In this document: positions 8,895-16,183 of the stretch, piece after piece
Layout of the letters: every line of letters starts with the position of its first letter
Numbering within the stretch: the first letter of the stretch is position 1
From: an uncultured Alphaproteobacteria bacterium
GTDB lineage: Bacteria; Pseudomonadota; Alphaproteobacteria; Micropepsales; Micropepsaceae
NCBI GenBank assembly: GCA_902825865.1
Contig: CADECX010000027.1
Span: forward strand, 1-42,411
Direction of reading: 5' to 3'
DNA length: 42,411 nucleotides
Notes under the pieces: model-generated
The model's input: only the letters and a program-made list of their open reading frames with translations
What the model was told of the DNA's origin: nothing
The model's database searches: none
Program-made: the position numbers and the translations under genes

Positions 8895-8999
8895 CTCGCA
8901 TGCGCGGGTGGCTTTCGGCAGGTGTTCTGCCGTCGCCGTCCGGTGTCTCCTTAAGGGGATAACCCGCGCATCTGGCCAACCGGTAAAGGAGACTGATCA
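8895..8999 (+). ncRNA. structured 5' leader of rpsB (candidate S2 autoregulatory element)
   Basis: The untranslated leader can form a long closing stem, ATGCGCGGGT (8900-8909) with ACCCGCGCAT (8962-8971), 10 perfect base pairs. Inside is a perfect 6-bp hairpin CGGCAG/CTGCCG (8916-8921 and 8927-8932, loop GTGTT) and a weaker CTCC/GGGG hairpin near 8947-8958. The Shine-Dalgarno AAAGGAG lies outside the fold, just before ATG 9000. Known biology: in enterobacteria S2 represses its own operon through a conserved rpsB leader. That this leader does the same is inference. Confidence 0.6.
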
Positions 9000-9767
9000 A
9001 TGGCTTTGCCAGAATTTTCCATGCGCCAACTGCTCGAGTCCGGCGCTCACTTCGGCCACCGCCAGCAGCGCTGGAATCCGAAGATGGCGTCCTACATCTA
9101 TGGGCAGCGCAACGACATCCACATTCTCGACCTCACCCAGACCGTGCCCCTGCTGCATCGCGCCCTGGTGACCTTGCGCGAAGTCGCCGCCGGCGGCGGC
9201 CGCATTCTCTTCGTCGGCACCAAGCGCCAGGCCAGCGAGCCGATCGCCGCGGCCGCCAAGCGCTGCGCCCAGTATTATGTCAATCACCGCTGGCTGGGCG
9301 GCACGCTCACCAACTGGCAGACCATCAGCCATTCGATCAAGCGCTTGCGCACCATCGAAGAGACCCTGACCAGCGCCGGCGAATCCGGCCTGACCAAGAA
9401 GGAATTGCTGGGCCTGCTGCGCGAACAGGACAAGCTGGAACGCAGCCTCGGCGGCATCAAGGAAATGGGCGGCGTGCCCAATCTCTTGTTCGTGGTCGAC
9501 ACCAACAAGGAAGCCATCGCCATCGCCGAAGCCAAGAAGCTCGGCATTCCCGTCATGGCGGTGCTGGATTCCAACAGCGATCCCGACGGCATTGCCTTCC
9601 CGATCCCCGGCAATGACGACGCCGCCCGCGCCATCGCGCTCTATTGCGACCTGGCGGCCCGCGCGGTGATCGACGGTCTTGGCCAAAGCCAGACCGACGC
9701 CGGCGTGGACCTGGGTGCGGCCGAAGAGATCGTGGATGCCGGCGCTGTCGAACCCGCGACTGCTTAA
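9000..9767 (+). CDS. rpsB: 30S ribosomal protein S2
   Basis: Small-subunit ribosomal protein bS2/uS2, 255 residues, a normal length for Alphaproteobacteria. The start [20 protein letters not shown], the [19 protein letters not shown] block and [13 protein letters not shown] are diagnostic S2 segments. The acidic alanine-rich tail is common in the class. The Shine-Dalgarno AAAGGAG is 8 nt before ATG 9000. It is the first gene of the long run to lpxB, under the promoter and structured leader upstream. Confidence 0.98.
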   Translation: MALPEFSMRQLLESGAHFGHRQQRWNPKMASYIYGQRNDIHILDLTQTVPLLHRALVTLREVAAGGGRILFVGTKRQASEPIAAAAKRCAQYYVNHRWLGGTLTNWQTISHSIKRLRTIEETLTSAGESGLTKKELLGLLREQDKLERSLGGIKEMGGVPNLLFVVDTNKEAIAIAEAKKLGIPVMAVLDSNSDPDGIAFPIPGNDDAARAIALYCDLAARAVIDGLGQSQTDAGVDLGAAEEIVDAGAVEPATA

Positions 9768-9783
9768 GCATTACAACTTTGCC

Positions 9784-9832
9784 GCCGGAACACGCTCAAC
9801 TTCTTAGTGGGAAGAGGGGGTCGCGTTCCGGC
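9784..9832 (+). other. intercistronic stem between rpsB and tsf
   Basis: GCCGGAAC (9784-9791) pairs perfectly with GTTCCGGC (9825-9832). An inner CTTC/GAAG hairpin lies in the loop. There is no T-run, so it is not a normal terminator. It may act as an RNA-stability element or as a control of tsf relative to rpsB. Confidence 0.5.
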
Positions 9833-9848
9833 ACAGATGGAGACTGAC

Positions 9849-10772
9849 ATGGCCAACATCACCGCTTCCATGGTGAAGGACCTGCGCGACAAGACCGGCG
9901 CGGGCATGATGGATTGTAAGAACGCGCTGAACGAGACTAATGGCGACATGGAAGCCGCCATCGATTGGCTGCGCAAGAAGGGCATTTCCAAGGCCGCCAA
10001 GAAGGCCGGCCGCGCCGCCGCCGAAGGCTTGGTGGGCGTGGCGGTCGACGCCAATACCGGCGTGCTGCTGGAAGTGAATGCCGAGACCGACTTCGTCGCC
10101 AAGAATGACGAGTTCAAGACCTTCGTGAAGGACGCCTCCAAGCTCGCTTTGAAGCAAGGCGGCAATCTGGAGAAGCTGCTGGCCGCGCCCATGGGTTCGT
10201 CCAGCGTGCAGCAGACCCTGACTGAACTGGTCGCCAAGATCGGCGAAAATATGAGCGTGCGCCGCGCCGCCGCCATCAGCGTCAATCCGGGTGTGGTTGC
10301 CGCTTACGTCCATAATGCGTCGTCGCCCGAACTGGGCAATATCGGCGTGCTGGTGGGCCTGAAGTCCACCGCCGACAAGGAGAAGCTGTCGGCGCTGGCC
10401 AAGCAGCTGGCCATGCATGTCGCCGCCGCTTCGCCGCTGGCGCTGACCCGCGAGCATCTCGACAAGGCGGTGGTCGAACGCGAATACAATGTCCAGAAGG
10501 ACATCGCGCTGCAGTCCGGCAAGCCGGAAGCGGTGGTCGAGAAGATGATGGAAGGCCGTATGCGCAAGTACTATGAGGAAGTGGTGCTGATGCAGCAGGT
10601 CTATATGCTCGACGGCGAGACACCGATCGCCAAGCTGATCGAGAAGGCGTCCAAGGATCTGGGCGCGCCCGTCGAGATCGAGGGCTTTGTCCGCTTCAAG
10701 GTGGGCGAGGGCATCGAGAAGGTCGAAGCCGACTTCGCCGACGAAGTCGCCCAGATGGCGGGCGGCCGCTAA
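9849..10772 (+). CDS. tsf: elongation factor Ts
   Basis: Nucleotide exchange factor for EF-Tu, 307 residues. The N-terminal UBA-like domain (MANITASMVKDLRDKTGAGMMDCKNAL) is followed by the TDFVAKNDEF motif near residues 79-88, which inserts at the EF-Tu nucleotide site, and by the core dimerization domains. The start at 9849 has a good GGAG ribosome site at about 7 nt; an upstream in-frame start at 9807 would add residues that no EF-Ts has. It follows rpsB as in most bacteria. Confidence 0.98.
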   Translation: MANITASMVKDLRDKTGAGMMDCKNALNETNGDMEAAIDWLRKKGISKAAKKAGRAAAEGLVGVAVDANTGVLLEVNAETDFVAKNDEFKTFVKDASKLALKQGGNLEKLLAAPMGSSSVQQTLTELVAKIGENMSVRRAAAISVNPGVVAAYVHNASSPELGNIGVLVGLKSTADKEKLSALAKQLAMHVAAASPLALTREHLDKAVVEREYNVQKDIALQSGKPEAVVEKMMEGRMRKYYEEVVLMQQVYMLDGETPIAKLIEKASKDLGAPVEIEGFVRFKVGEGIEKVEADFADEVAQMAGGR

Positions 10773-10808
10773 CCTATAAAGGACGGGTCCTTAGAAGGAG
10801 ATTGGCCG
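10773..10808 (+). other. small hairpin before pyrH
   Basis: AAGGA-CGGG-TCCTT (10780-10793) forms a 5-bp hairpin immediately before the pyrH Shine-Dalgarno (AGAAGGAG). It is too short to terminate transcription and has no T-run. It might modulate access to the ribosome site; this is weakly supported. Confidence 0.3.
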
Positions 10809-11531
10809 ATGCCGACAACGCCGAAATATCGCCGGGTTCTGCTCAAGGTTTCCGGCGAGGCGTTGATGGGATCCGGCTCCTTCGGCGTCGATATCGATGT
10901 GATCGACCGCATCGCCCGCGACGTGAAGGAAGCCCATAACGGCGGCAGCCAGATCTGCATGGTGGTGGGCGGCGGCAATATCTTTCGCGGCCTGGCTGGT
11001 TCGGCCAAGGGCATCGACCGTTCCACCGCCGACTATATGGGCATGCTGGCCACGGTGATGAACGCCCTGGCTTTGCAGGCCGGACTGGAGCGGGTGGGCC
11101 TGGCCTGCCGGGTCCAATCGGCCATCGCCATGAACAATGTCTGCGAGCCCTATATCCGCCGCCGGGCGGCCCGGCATATGGAAAAGGGCCGAGTGGTGAT
11201 CTTCGCCGCCGGCACCGGCAATCCCTTTTTCACCACCGACACGGCGGCGGCGCTCAGGGCGGCGGAAATGGGCTGCGACGCCTTGCTCAAGGCGACCCAG
11301 GTGGATGGTGTTTACAGCGCCGATCCCAAAAAGGTTCCGGACGCAAAGCGGTATGATTCTTTGAGCTATCACGAGGTGTTAGCCCAAAATCTTCAGGTAA
11401 TGGATGCGGCAGCCATCTCGCTTTCCCGCGAGAATCGTATCCCTATCCTGGTGTTTTCGCTGGCGGAGCCGGGCGGCCTGGCCAAGGTCCTGAAGGGCGA
11501 GGGCCGGGCAACCATTATCGAAGAAAAATAA
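10809..11531 (+). CDS. pyrH: UMP kinase
   Basis: Phosphorylates UMP to UDP, the committed supply step for pyrimidine nucleotides and, in this operon context, for UDP-sugars and CDP-lipids. The 240-residue protein belongs to the amino acid kinase fold: KVSGEALMG near the start, the glycine-rich [26 protein letters not shown] and the [15 protein letters not shown] segment are all typical of bacterial hexameric PyrH. The ribosome site AGAAGGAG lies 9 nt before ATG 10809. It stands between tsf and frr, the standard order. Confidence 0.98.
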   Translation: MPTTPKYRRVLLKVSGEALMGSGSFGVDIDVIDRIARDVKEAHNGGSQICMVVGGGNIFRGLAGSAKGIDRSTADYMGMLATVMNALALQAGLERVGLACRVQSAIAMNNVCEPYIRRRAARHMEKGRVVIFAAGTGNPFFTTDTAAALRAAEMGCDALLKATQVDGVYSADPKKVPDAKRYDSLSYHEVLAQNLQVMDAAAISLSRENRIPILVFSLAEPGGLAKVLKGEGRATIIEEK

Positions 11532-11536
11532 AGCGG

Positions 11537-11567
11537 GACCGGGGTCTTAAGGTAGTCTGACCCGGTC
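11537..11567 (+). other. intercistronic stem between pyrH and frr
   Basis: GACCGGG (11537-11543) pairs perfectly with CCCGGTC (11561-11567), loop of 17 nt, followed by GGGATTTTC. The weak T-run makes strong termination unlikely; it could attenuate or stabilise the transcript. Confidence 0.4.
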
Positions 11568-11595
11568 GGGATTTTCGGGGTTTGGAGCGACACTG

Positions 11596-12156
11596 ATGGC
11601 TGACGTCTATAGCAAGGAAGAAATTGACCGCCGCATGAACGGCGCGATCGCCACCCTCAAGAGCGAATTGGGGGGGCTGCGCACCGGCCGGGCCAGCGCC
11701 GCTTTGCTCGATCCCGTCCGGGTCGAGGCCTATGGCAATGCCGTGCCGATCAGTCAGGTGGGCAGCATCGCCACACCGGAAGCCCGCATGATCACGGTGC
11801 AGGTGTGGGACAAGGGCTTGGCCAAGGCGGTGGACAAGGCCATCCGCGACGCCGGGCTGGGGCTGAACCCGCAATTGGACGGCCAGCTGCTGCGCATCCC
11901 GCTGCCCGAACTCAACCAGGAGCGCCGCAAGGAACTCTCAAAGCTGGCGGCCAAATATGCCGAGGCCGCCCGCGTGGCGGTTCGCAATGTGCGCCGTGAC
12001 GGCAATGACCTGCTCAAGAAACTGGAGAAGGATCACAAGATCGGCCAGGACGAGCAGCACACCAAGTCCGATGAACTGCAGAAACTGACCGACGCCCATA
12101 TCAAGACCATCGACACAGCGCTCCACGCCAAGGAGCAGGAAATCATGCAGGTATGA
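11596..12156 (+). CDS. frr: ribosome recycling factor
   Basis: Splits post-termination ribosomes together with EF-G. The 186-residue length is exact for the family. The three-helix bundle and hinge domain are recognisable from [46 protein letters not shown] and [21 protein letters not shown]. The final codons overlap the uppS start by 4 nt (ATGA), so uppS is translationally coupled. Confidence 0.98.
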   Translation: MADVYSKEEIDRRMNGAIATLKSELGGLRTGRASAALLDPVRVEAYGNAVPISQVGSIATPEARMITVQVWDKGLAKAVDKAIRDAGLGLNPQLDGQLLRIPLPELNQERRKELSKLAAKYAEAARVAVRNVRRDGNDLLKKLEKDHKIGQDEQHTKSDELQKLTDAHIKTIDTALHAKEQEIMQV

Positions 12157-12893
12157 CGGACTTGCCCGAGTTGCCTACGCCGCTGCCCAAGCATGTCGCC
12201 ATCATCATGGATGGCAATGGCCGCTGGGCCAAGAAGCGTTATCTGCCGCGCGAGGCCGGCCACTATGCCGGCATGAATGCGGTGCGCGAGACGGTGCGCG
12301 CGGGCTGCGACATGGGACTGGAAAACCTGACCCTGTTTGCTTTCTCCAGCGAGAATTGGAAGCGGCCCAAGACCGAGGTGGGCGCGCTGATGGGCCTGTT
12401 CCGCGCTTATTTCCGCAGCGACATGGACGAGCTGGTCGAGCGCAATGTGCGCATGCGCATCATCGGCCATCGCGGCCGGGTGGCCACCGACATCCAGCAG
12501 ATGATCCAGGATTCCGAAAGCCGCACCGCCAAGAATGACGGCATGAACCTGACCTTCGCCTTCGACTATGGCGGGCAGGAGGAAATCGCCGCCGCCGCCC
12601 AGGAACTGGCCCGCGCCGCCAAGGATGGACGGCTCGATCCTGAAACCATCACCCCGGAACTGTTCGCCGCCCGCCTGTTCACCAGCGCGCTGCCCGCGCC
12701 CGATCTGGTGATCCGCACTTCGGGCGAACACCGGCTTTCAAACTTCCTGCTTTGGCAATCGGCCTATGCCGAGCTTCTCTTCCTCGACACGCTGTGGCCG
12801 GATTTCGACCGTGCCGCGCTGGCCGACGCGCTGGGCCAGTTCGCCGCCCGCGAACGCCGCTTCGGCGCGCTGGATTCGGAAGCCGTGGCGTGA
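12153..12893 (+). CDS. uppS: isoprenyl transferase / undecaprenyl diphosphate synthase
   Basis: Cis-prenyltransferase that elongates farnesyl diphosphate to the C55 lipid carrier used for peptidoglycan and O-antigen. 246 residues. The catalytic aspartate D20 sits in [10 protein letters not shown]; further motifs are [13 protein letters not shown] and, near the C-terminus, [23 protein letters not shown]. It starts within the frr stop and ends within the cdsA GTG start (4-nt overlaps at both ends). Confidence 0.97.
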   Translation: MTDLPELPTPLPKHVAIIMDGNGRWAKKRYLPREAGHYAGMNAVRETVRAGCDMGLENLTLFAFSSENWKRPKTEVGALMGLFRAYFRSDMDELVERNVRMRIIGHRGRVATDIQQMIQDSESRTAKNDGMNLTFAFDYGGQEEIAAAAQELARAAKDGRLDPETITPELFAARLFTSALPAPDLVIRTSGEHRLSNFLLWQSAYAELLFLDTLWPDFDRAALADALGQFAARERRFGALDSEAVA

Positions 12894-13765
12894 GCGTGAG
12901 CCAGCAACATTCCGGGCAGGGTCACGGCATCGGCGAGGGCGTGCTGCGGGTGTTGTTCGGCGGCTTCCTGGCCGTGGCCGCCATCGGTCTGGCGCTTTCG
13001 CCCTGGCCCGAACTGTTTGCGGGTATCACCGCCTTGGTGAGTTTGTTCGCGGCGCGCGAATGGCACCGCATGGTGCGCGCGCCCGCCAAGGCGGCGGAGA
13101 TGGACCGCAAGGCCCTTCACATCCAGACCATCATCACCGGCGCCACCACCGCCTGCGCCTTGACGGCTTTGGTGTTCCAGACTGTTCCGGCGGCCCTGGC
13201 ATGCCTGGTGCTCGGGACCATCGCTTCTTATATCTGGGCCCAGCGCCAGGACGACAATCCGCTCTGGCATGCGGGCGGCGTGTTGTATATCGGCCTTCCC
13301 TGCATGGCGTTGGTGGCGCTGCGCGTGTTTCCGCTGCAGCCTCAGCTGATCGTATTGGGCCTGTTCCTGATCGTCTGGGCCACCGATACCGGCGCGCTGG
13401 TGTTCGGAAGATTGATCGGCGGTCCCAAACTCGCGCCGCGCCTGTCGCCGGGAAAGACCTGGGCGGGCACCATCGGCGGCAGCATTACCGCCACGGTGGT
13501 GTACGGATTTTATATCGCCTTGTTCGGCTTCGACGCGGAAAGCGCCATGGTCTTCGCCTTTGCCCTCAGTTTCGTGGCCCATGGCGGGGATCTGTTCGAA
13601 AGCCTGGTCAAGCGCCGCTTCGGCCTGAAGAATTCCGGCGGGCTGATCCCCGGCCATGGCGGGATGCTGGACCGGGTGGATTCGCTTTTCGCCGCCAGTG
13701 TGGTGATGGCGGTGCTGGTGTTCGCCTTCGGCTTCAATCCTTTGTTCGGGGGGCGGGTATTGTGA
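12890..13765 (+). CDS. cdsA: phosphatidate cytidylyltransferase
   Basis: Integral membrane enzyme that converts phosphatidic acid and CTP into CDP-diacylglycerol. 291 residues with about seven to eight membrane helices. The C-terminal CDS signature is present from SLVKRRFGLK to HGGMLDRVD. The start is GTG 12890, overlapping the uppS stop by 4 nt (GTGA); longer ATG-initiated frames run back into uppS and are not plausible. Oddity: where the signature has Lys-Asp (E. coli KDSG) this gene has Lys-Asn (AAT at 13631-13633, residue 248); every other signature position fits. This could be a tolerated change, a damaged enzyme or a base error. Confidence 0.93.
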   Translation: MSVSQQHSGQGHGIGEGVLRVLFGGFLAVAAIGLALSPWPELFAGITALVSLFAAREWHRMVRAPAKAAEMDRKALHIQTIITGATTACALTALVFQTVPAALACLVLGTIASYIWAQRQDDNPLWHAGGVLYIGLPCMALVALRVFPLQPQLIVLGLFLIVWATDTGALVFGRLIGGPKLAPRLSPGKTWAGTIGGSITATVVYGFYIALFGFDAESAMVFAFALSFVAHGGDLFESLVKRRFGLKNSGGLIPGHGGMLDRVDSLFAASVVMAVLVFAFGFNPLFGGRVL

Positions 13766-14931
13766 AGGCCATCGCCGCCACCCGCATCTTTGACGAACTG
13801 CCGCCGATGGACGACGTCCTGGCGCGCAAAGTGACGGTGCTGGGTTCGACCGGCTCGATCGGCGTCAACACCTTGGATGTGATCGCCCATGTCCGAAAGC
13901 TGCATGGCGCGGGCGCGCTGCCCATCACCGCCTTGACCGCCGGCGACAATGTCAAAGTCTTGATCGAACAGGCGCGGGCGATGAAGCCCAAGCTGGCGGT
14001 GATCGGCAATGAACAGCTGTTCGGCGAATTGAAAGCGGGCCTTGCCGGCACCGGCATCGAAGTCGGCGCCGGCCGCCAGGCGGTGATCGATGCCGCCCGC
14101 CAGGACAGCGATTTCGTGATGGTCGCCATCATGGGCGCGGCGGCGATCGAACCGGCGCTGGCGGCGATCGGGCGCGGCGTGGTGGTGGCGCTGGCCAACA
14201 AGGAATGCGTCGTGGCGGCCGGCGCGGTGTTCCGCGATGCGATCCAGAAATCCGGCGCCCAGGTTCTTCCCGTCGACAGCGAGCATAACGCCATCTTCCA
14301 GGTGCTGGGATCGGGCGATGCCTCCGAAGCCGACCTGGTCACCATCACCGCCTCCGGCGGGCCATTCCGTGAATGGAGCCTTGAGAGAATGCGGGCCGCC
14401 ACGGTGGAAGAGGCGATCGCCCATCCCAATTGGGCGATGGGCCGCAAAATCAGCCTCGACAGCGCCACCCTGATGAACAAGGGGCTGGAGCTGATCGAGG
14501 CGCATTTCCTCTTCGCCTTGCCGCCGGAAAAACTCGGCGTGGTGGTGCATCCCCAGTCCATCGTGCATTGCCTGGTGAGTTATGAAGACGGCACCACCAT
14601 GGCGCATCTGTCGGCGCCGGACATGCGCACGCCCATCGCCCATGCCTTGGGCTGGCCGCGCCGCATCCCGTCGCCCTCGCGCCGCCTGGATCTGGCGAAG
14701 CTCGGCAGCCTTGTGTTCCAAGAGCCCGCCCATGACCGGTTTCCGGCGCTCAATCTGGCCATCGACTCCATGCGGTCGGGCGGGCTGGCGCCGACTGTCC
14801 TGAATGCGGCCAATGAAATTGCGGTCCAGGCCTTTTTGCACCGGCGTATCGGATTTCTCGACATTCCCAGGGTGGTCGCGGCCGCGCTGGACCAGGATGT
14901 CGGCAGCAATGGGATGGCAGGGGATTTGTAA
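13762..14931 (+). CDS. dxr: 1-deoxy-D-xylulose 5-phosphate reductoisomerase, C-terminally shortened
   Basis: Makes 2-C-methyl-D-erythritol 4-phosphate, the first committed step of the MEP isoprenoid pathway. NADPH-binding VLGSTGSIG, the metal/substrate motifs VDSEHNAIFQ and ITASGGPFR, HPNWAMGRKISLDSATLMNKGLE and NAANEIAVQAFL are intact. The start is GTG 13762, overlapping the cdsA stop (GTGA), behind a G-rich ribosome site; ATG 13807 is an alternative. The frame stops at TAA 14929-14931 after GDL, but stays open in the same frame for 22 more codons that look like the normal DXR C-terminal helix. The 389-residue product therefore lacks that helix. The known catalytic motifs lie upstream of the stop. 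Confidence 0.93.
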   Translation: MKAIAATRIFDELPPMDDVLARKVTVLGSTGSIGVNTLDVIAHVRKLHGAGALPITALTAGDNVKVLIEQARAMKPKLAVIGNEQLFGELKAGLAGTGIEVGAGRQAVIDAARQDSDFVMVAIMGAAAIEPALAAIGRGVVVALANKECVVAAGAVFRDAIQKSGAQVLPVDSEHNAIFQVLGSGDASEADLVTITASGGPFREWSLERMRAATVEEAIAHPNWAMGRKISLDSATLMNKGLELIEAHFLFALPPEKLGVVVHPQSIVHCLVSYEDGTTMAHLSAPDMRTPIAHALGWPRRIPSPSRRLDLAKLGSLVFQEPAHDRFPALNLAIDSMRSGGLAPTVLNAANEIAVQAFLHRRIGFLDIPRVVAAALDQDVGSNGMAGDL

Positions 14932-15000
14932 AGCGTGCTGGGCACCGACGCCCGGGCGCGCCTTCTGGCGGAAGAGATCTGTCAGAGAGTAGGGACATAA
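14932..15000 (+). other. in-frame remnant of the dxr 3' end
   Basis: Directly after the dxr TAA, 22 sense codons continue in the same frame (SVLGTDARARLLAEEICQRV and two more residues) and end in TAA 14998-15000. They resemble the end of E. coli DXR (DDVLSVDANAREVARKEVM). The second stop forms TAATG with the rseP start, the kind of junction seen elsewhere in this operon, which suggests it is the ancestral end of dxr. Confidence 0.75.
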
Positions 15001-16133
15001 TGGACGCGATTCACGGCTTGATTTCCTGGACCCCGCTGGGTCTGCCCGCCTTTCTTTTCGTCATTACCCTGGTGGAGTTCGTCCATGAGCTGGGCCACTT
15101 CCTGGTGGCGCGCTATTTCGGCGTCACGGTGGAAGTTTTTTCCGTCGGTTTCGGCAAGGAAATTTTCGGCTTCACCGACCGGCGCGGCACCCGTTGGAAG
15201 CTGAGTTGGATACCCGTCGGCGGCTATGTGAAATTCGCCGGCGATGCCGATGCCGCCTCGCGTCCCGATGTCGAGGCCGCCGCGAAGATGAGCGCCGATC
15301 AACGCCAAGGCGCGCTGCAGCTCAAGCCGCTGTATCAGCGGGCCTGGGTCGCGGCCAGCGGGCCGCTTGCCAATTTCCTTTTGGCCATCGTGCTGCTCAC
15401 CGGCCTGGCCTTCTATGCCGGCCATACGGTGGTGGCGCCGGTGATCGGAGAAGTCACGCCGGGCAGCCCCGCGGCTGAGGCCGGGCTCAAGAGCGGCGAT
15501 CTGGTCACCAAGGTCGATGGCACGGTGATCACCGATTTCCAGCAATTGCCCCAGATCATCTCGGTCAGCGGCGGCTCGACCTTGGCCATCGGCGTCCGCC
15601 GCGCCGGTCAGGACCTGATCCTTCAGATCACCCCCCGGCTGATGAAGACCCGCGATGTGCTGGGCAACAATACCAGCCAGATGGTGATCGGGGTCCGCCA
15701 CGATCCCAAGGCCCCGGTGACGCATGAACGCTATGGCCCGATTGGGGCCTTGGGCGCCGCCTGCCGGGATACCTGGGCCATTACCAAGGGCACCTTGCTC
15801 GGGATCGGCCAGATGATCCGGGGCCGGGCCTCGGCCGATCAGCTCAGCGGGCCGGTGGGAATCGCCAAAATGACCCGGCAAGTGGCGGATTTCGGCTTTC
15901 TGCCCCTGCTCAATCTGGTGGCTATACTTTCTGTAAGCATCGGGTTGGCCAATCTTTTTCCGATTCCGCTCCTCGACGGGGGGCATCTTCTGTACTATGC
16001 ATGCGAAGCTGTTTTGGGGCGTCCGCTTGGTGCGCGGGCCCAGGACGTTGGATTTCGGCTTGGGCTGGTTTTGGTGCTGGGGCTGATGCTCCTGACGACC
16101 TGGAATGACCTGGTCCGGCTGAATCTTTTCTGA
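15000..16133 (+). CDS. rseP: RIP metalloprotease, site-2 protease family
   Basis: Intramembrane zinc protease of 377 residues that cleaves anti-sigma factors and leftover signal peptides in the inner membrane. The zinc motif HELGH is at residues 29-33 in the first helix, and the third ligand D326 is in PIPLLDGGH. A single clear PDZ domain lies between them (about residues 140-215, EVTPGSPAAEAGLKSGDLVTKVDG). Its position between dxr and bamA is the usual one and ties it to envelope-stress control. The ATG overlaps the old dxr stop (TAATG). Confidence 0.96.
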   Translation: MDAIHGLISWTPLGLPAFLFVITLVEFVHELGHFLVARYFGVTVEVFSVGFGKEIFGFTDRRGTRWKLSWIPVGGYVKFAGDADAASRPDVEAAAKMSADQRQGALQLKPLYQRAWVAASGPLANFLLAIVLLTGLAFYAGHTVVAPVIGEVTPGSPAAEAGLKSGDLVTKVDGTVITDFQQLPQIISVSGGSTLAIGVRRAGQDLILQITPRLMKTRDVLGNNTSQMVIGVRHDPKAPVTHERYGPIGALGAACRDTWAITKGTLLGIGQMIRGRASADQLSGPVGIAKMTRQVADFGFLPLLNLVAILSVSIGLANLFPIPLLDGGHLLYYACEAVLGRPLGARAQDVGFRLGLVLVLGLMLLTTWNDLVRLNLF

Positions 16134-16183
16134 AAACCGGGCCGCGCCTGCCGCGCCCTAAATGACGAGTTGGCCGAACCGGG

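Noticed and set aside
12766..13761. Long upstream extension of the dxr frame through cdsA
   Set aside because: The extension is low-complexity Arg/Gly-rich translation of cdsA in another frame; the GTGA overlap at 13762 explains the true start.
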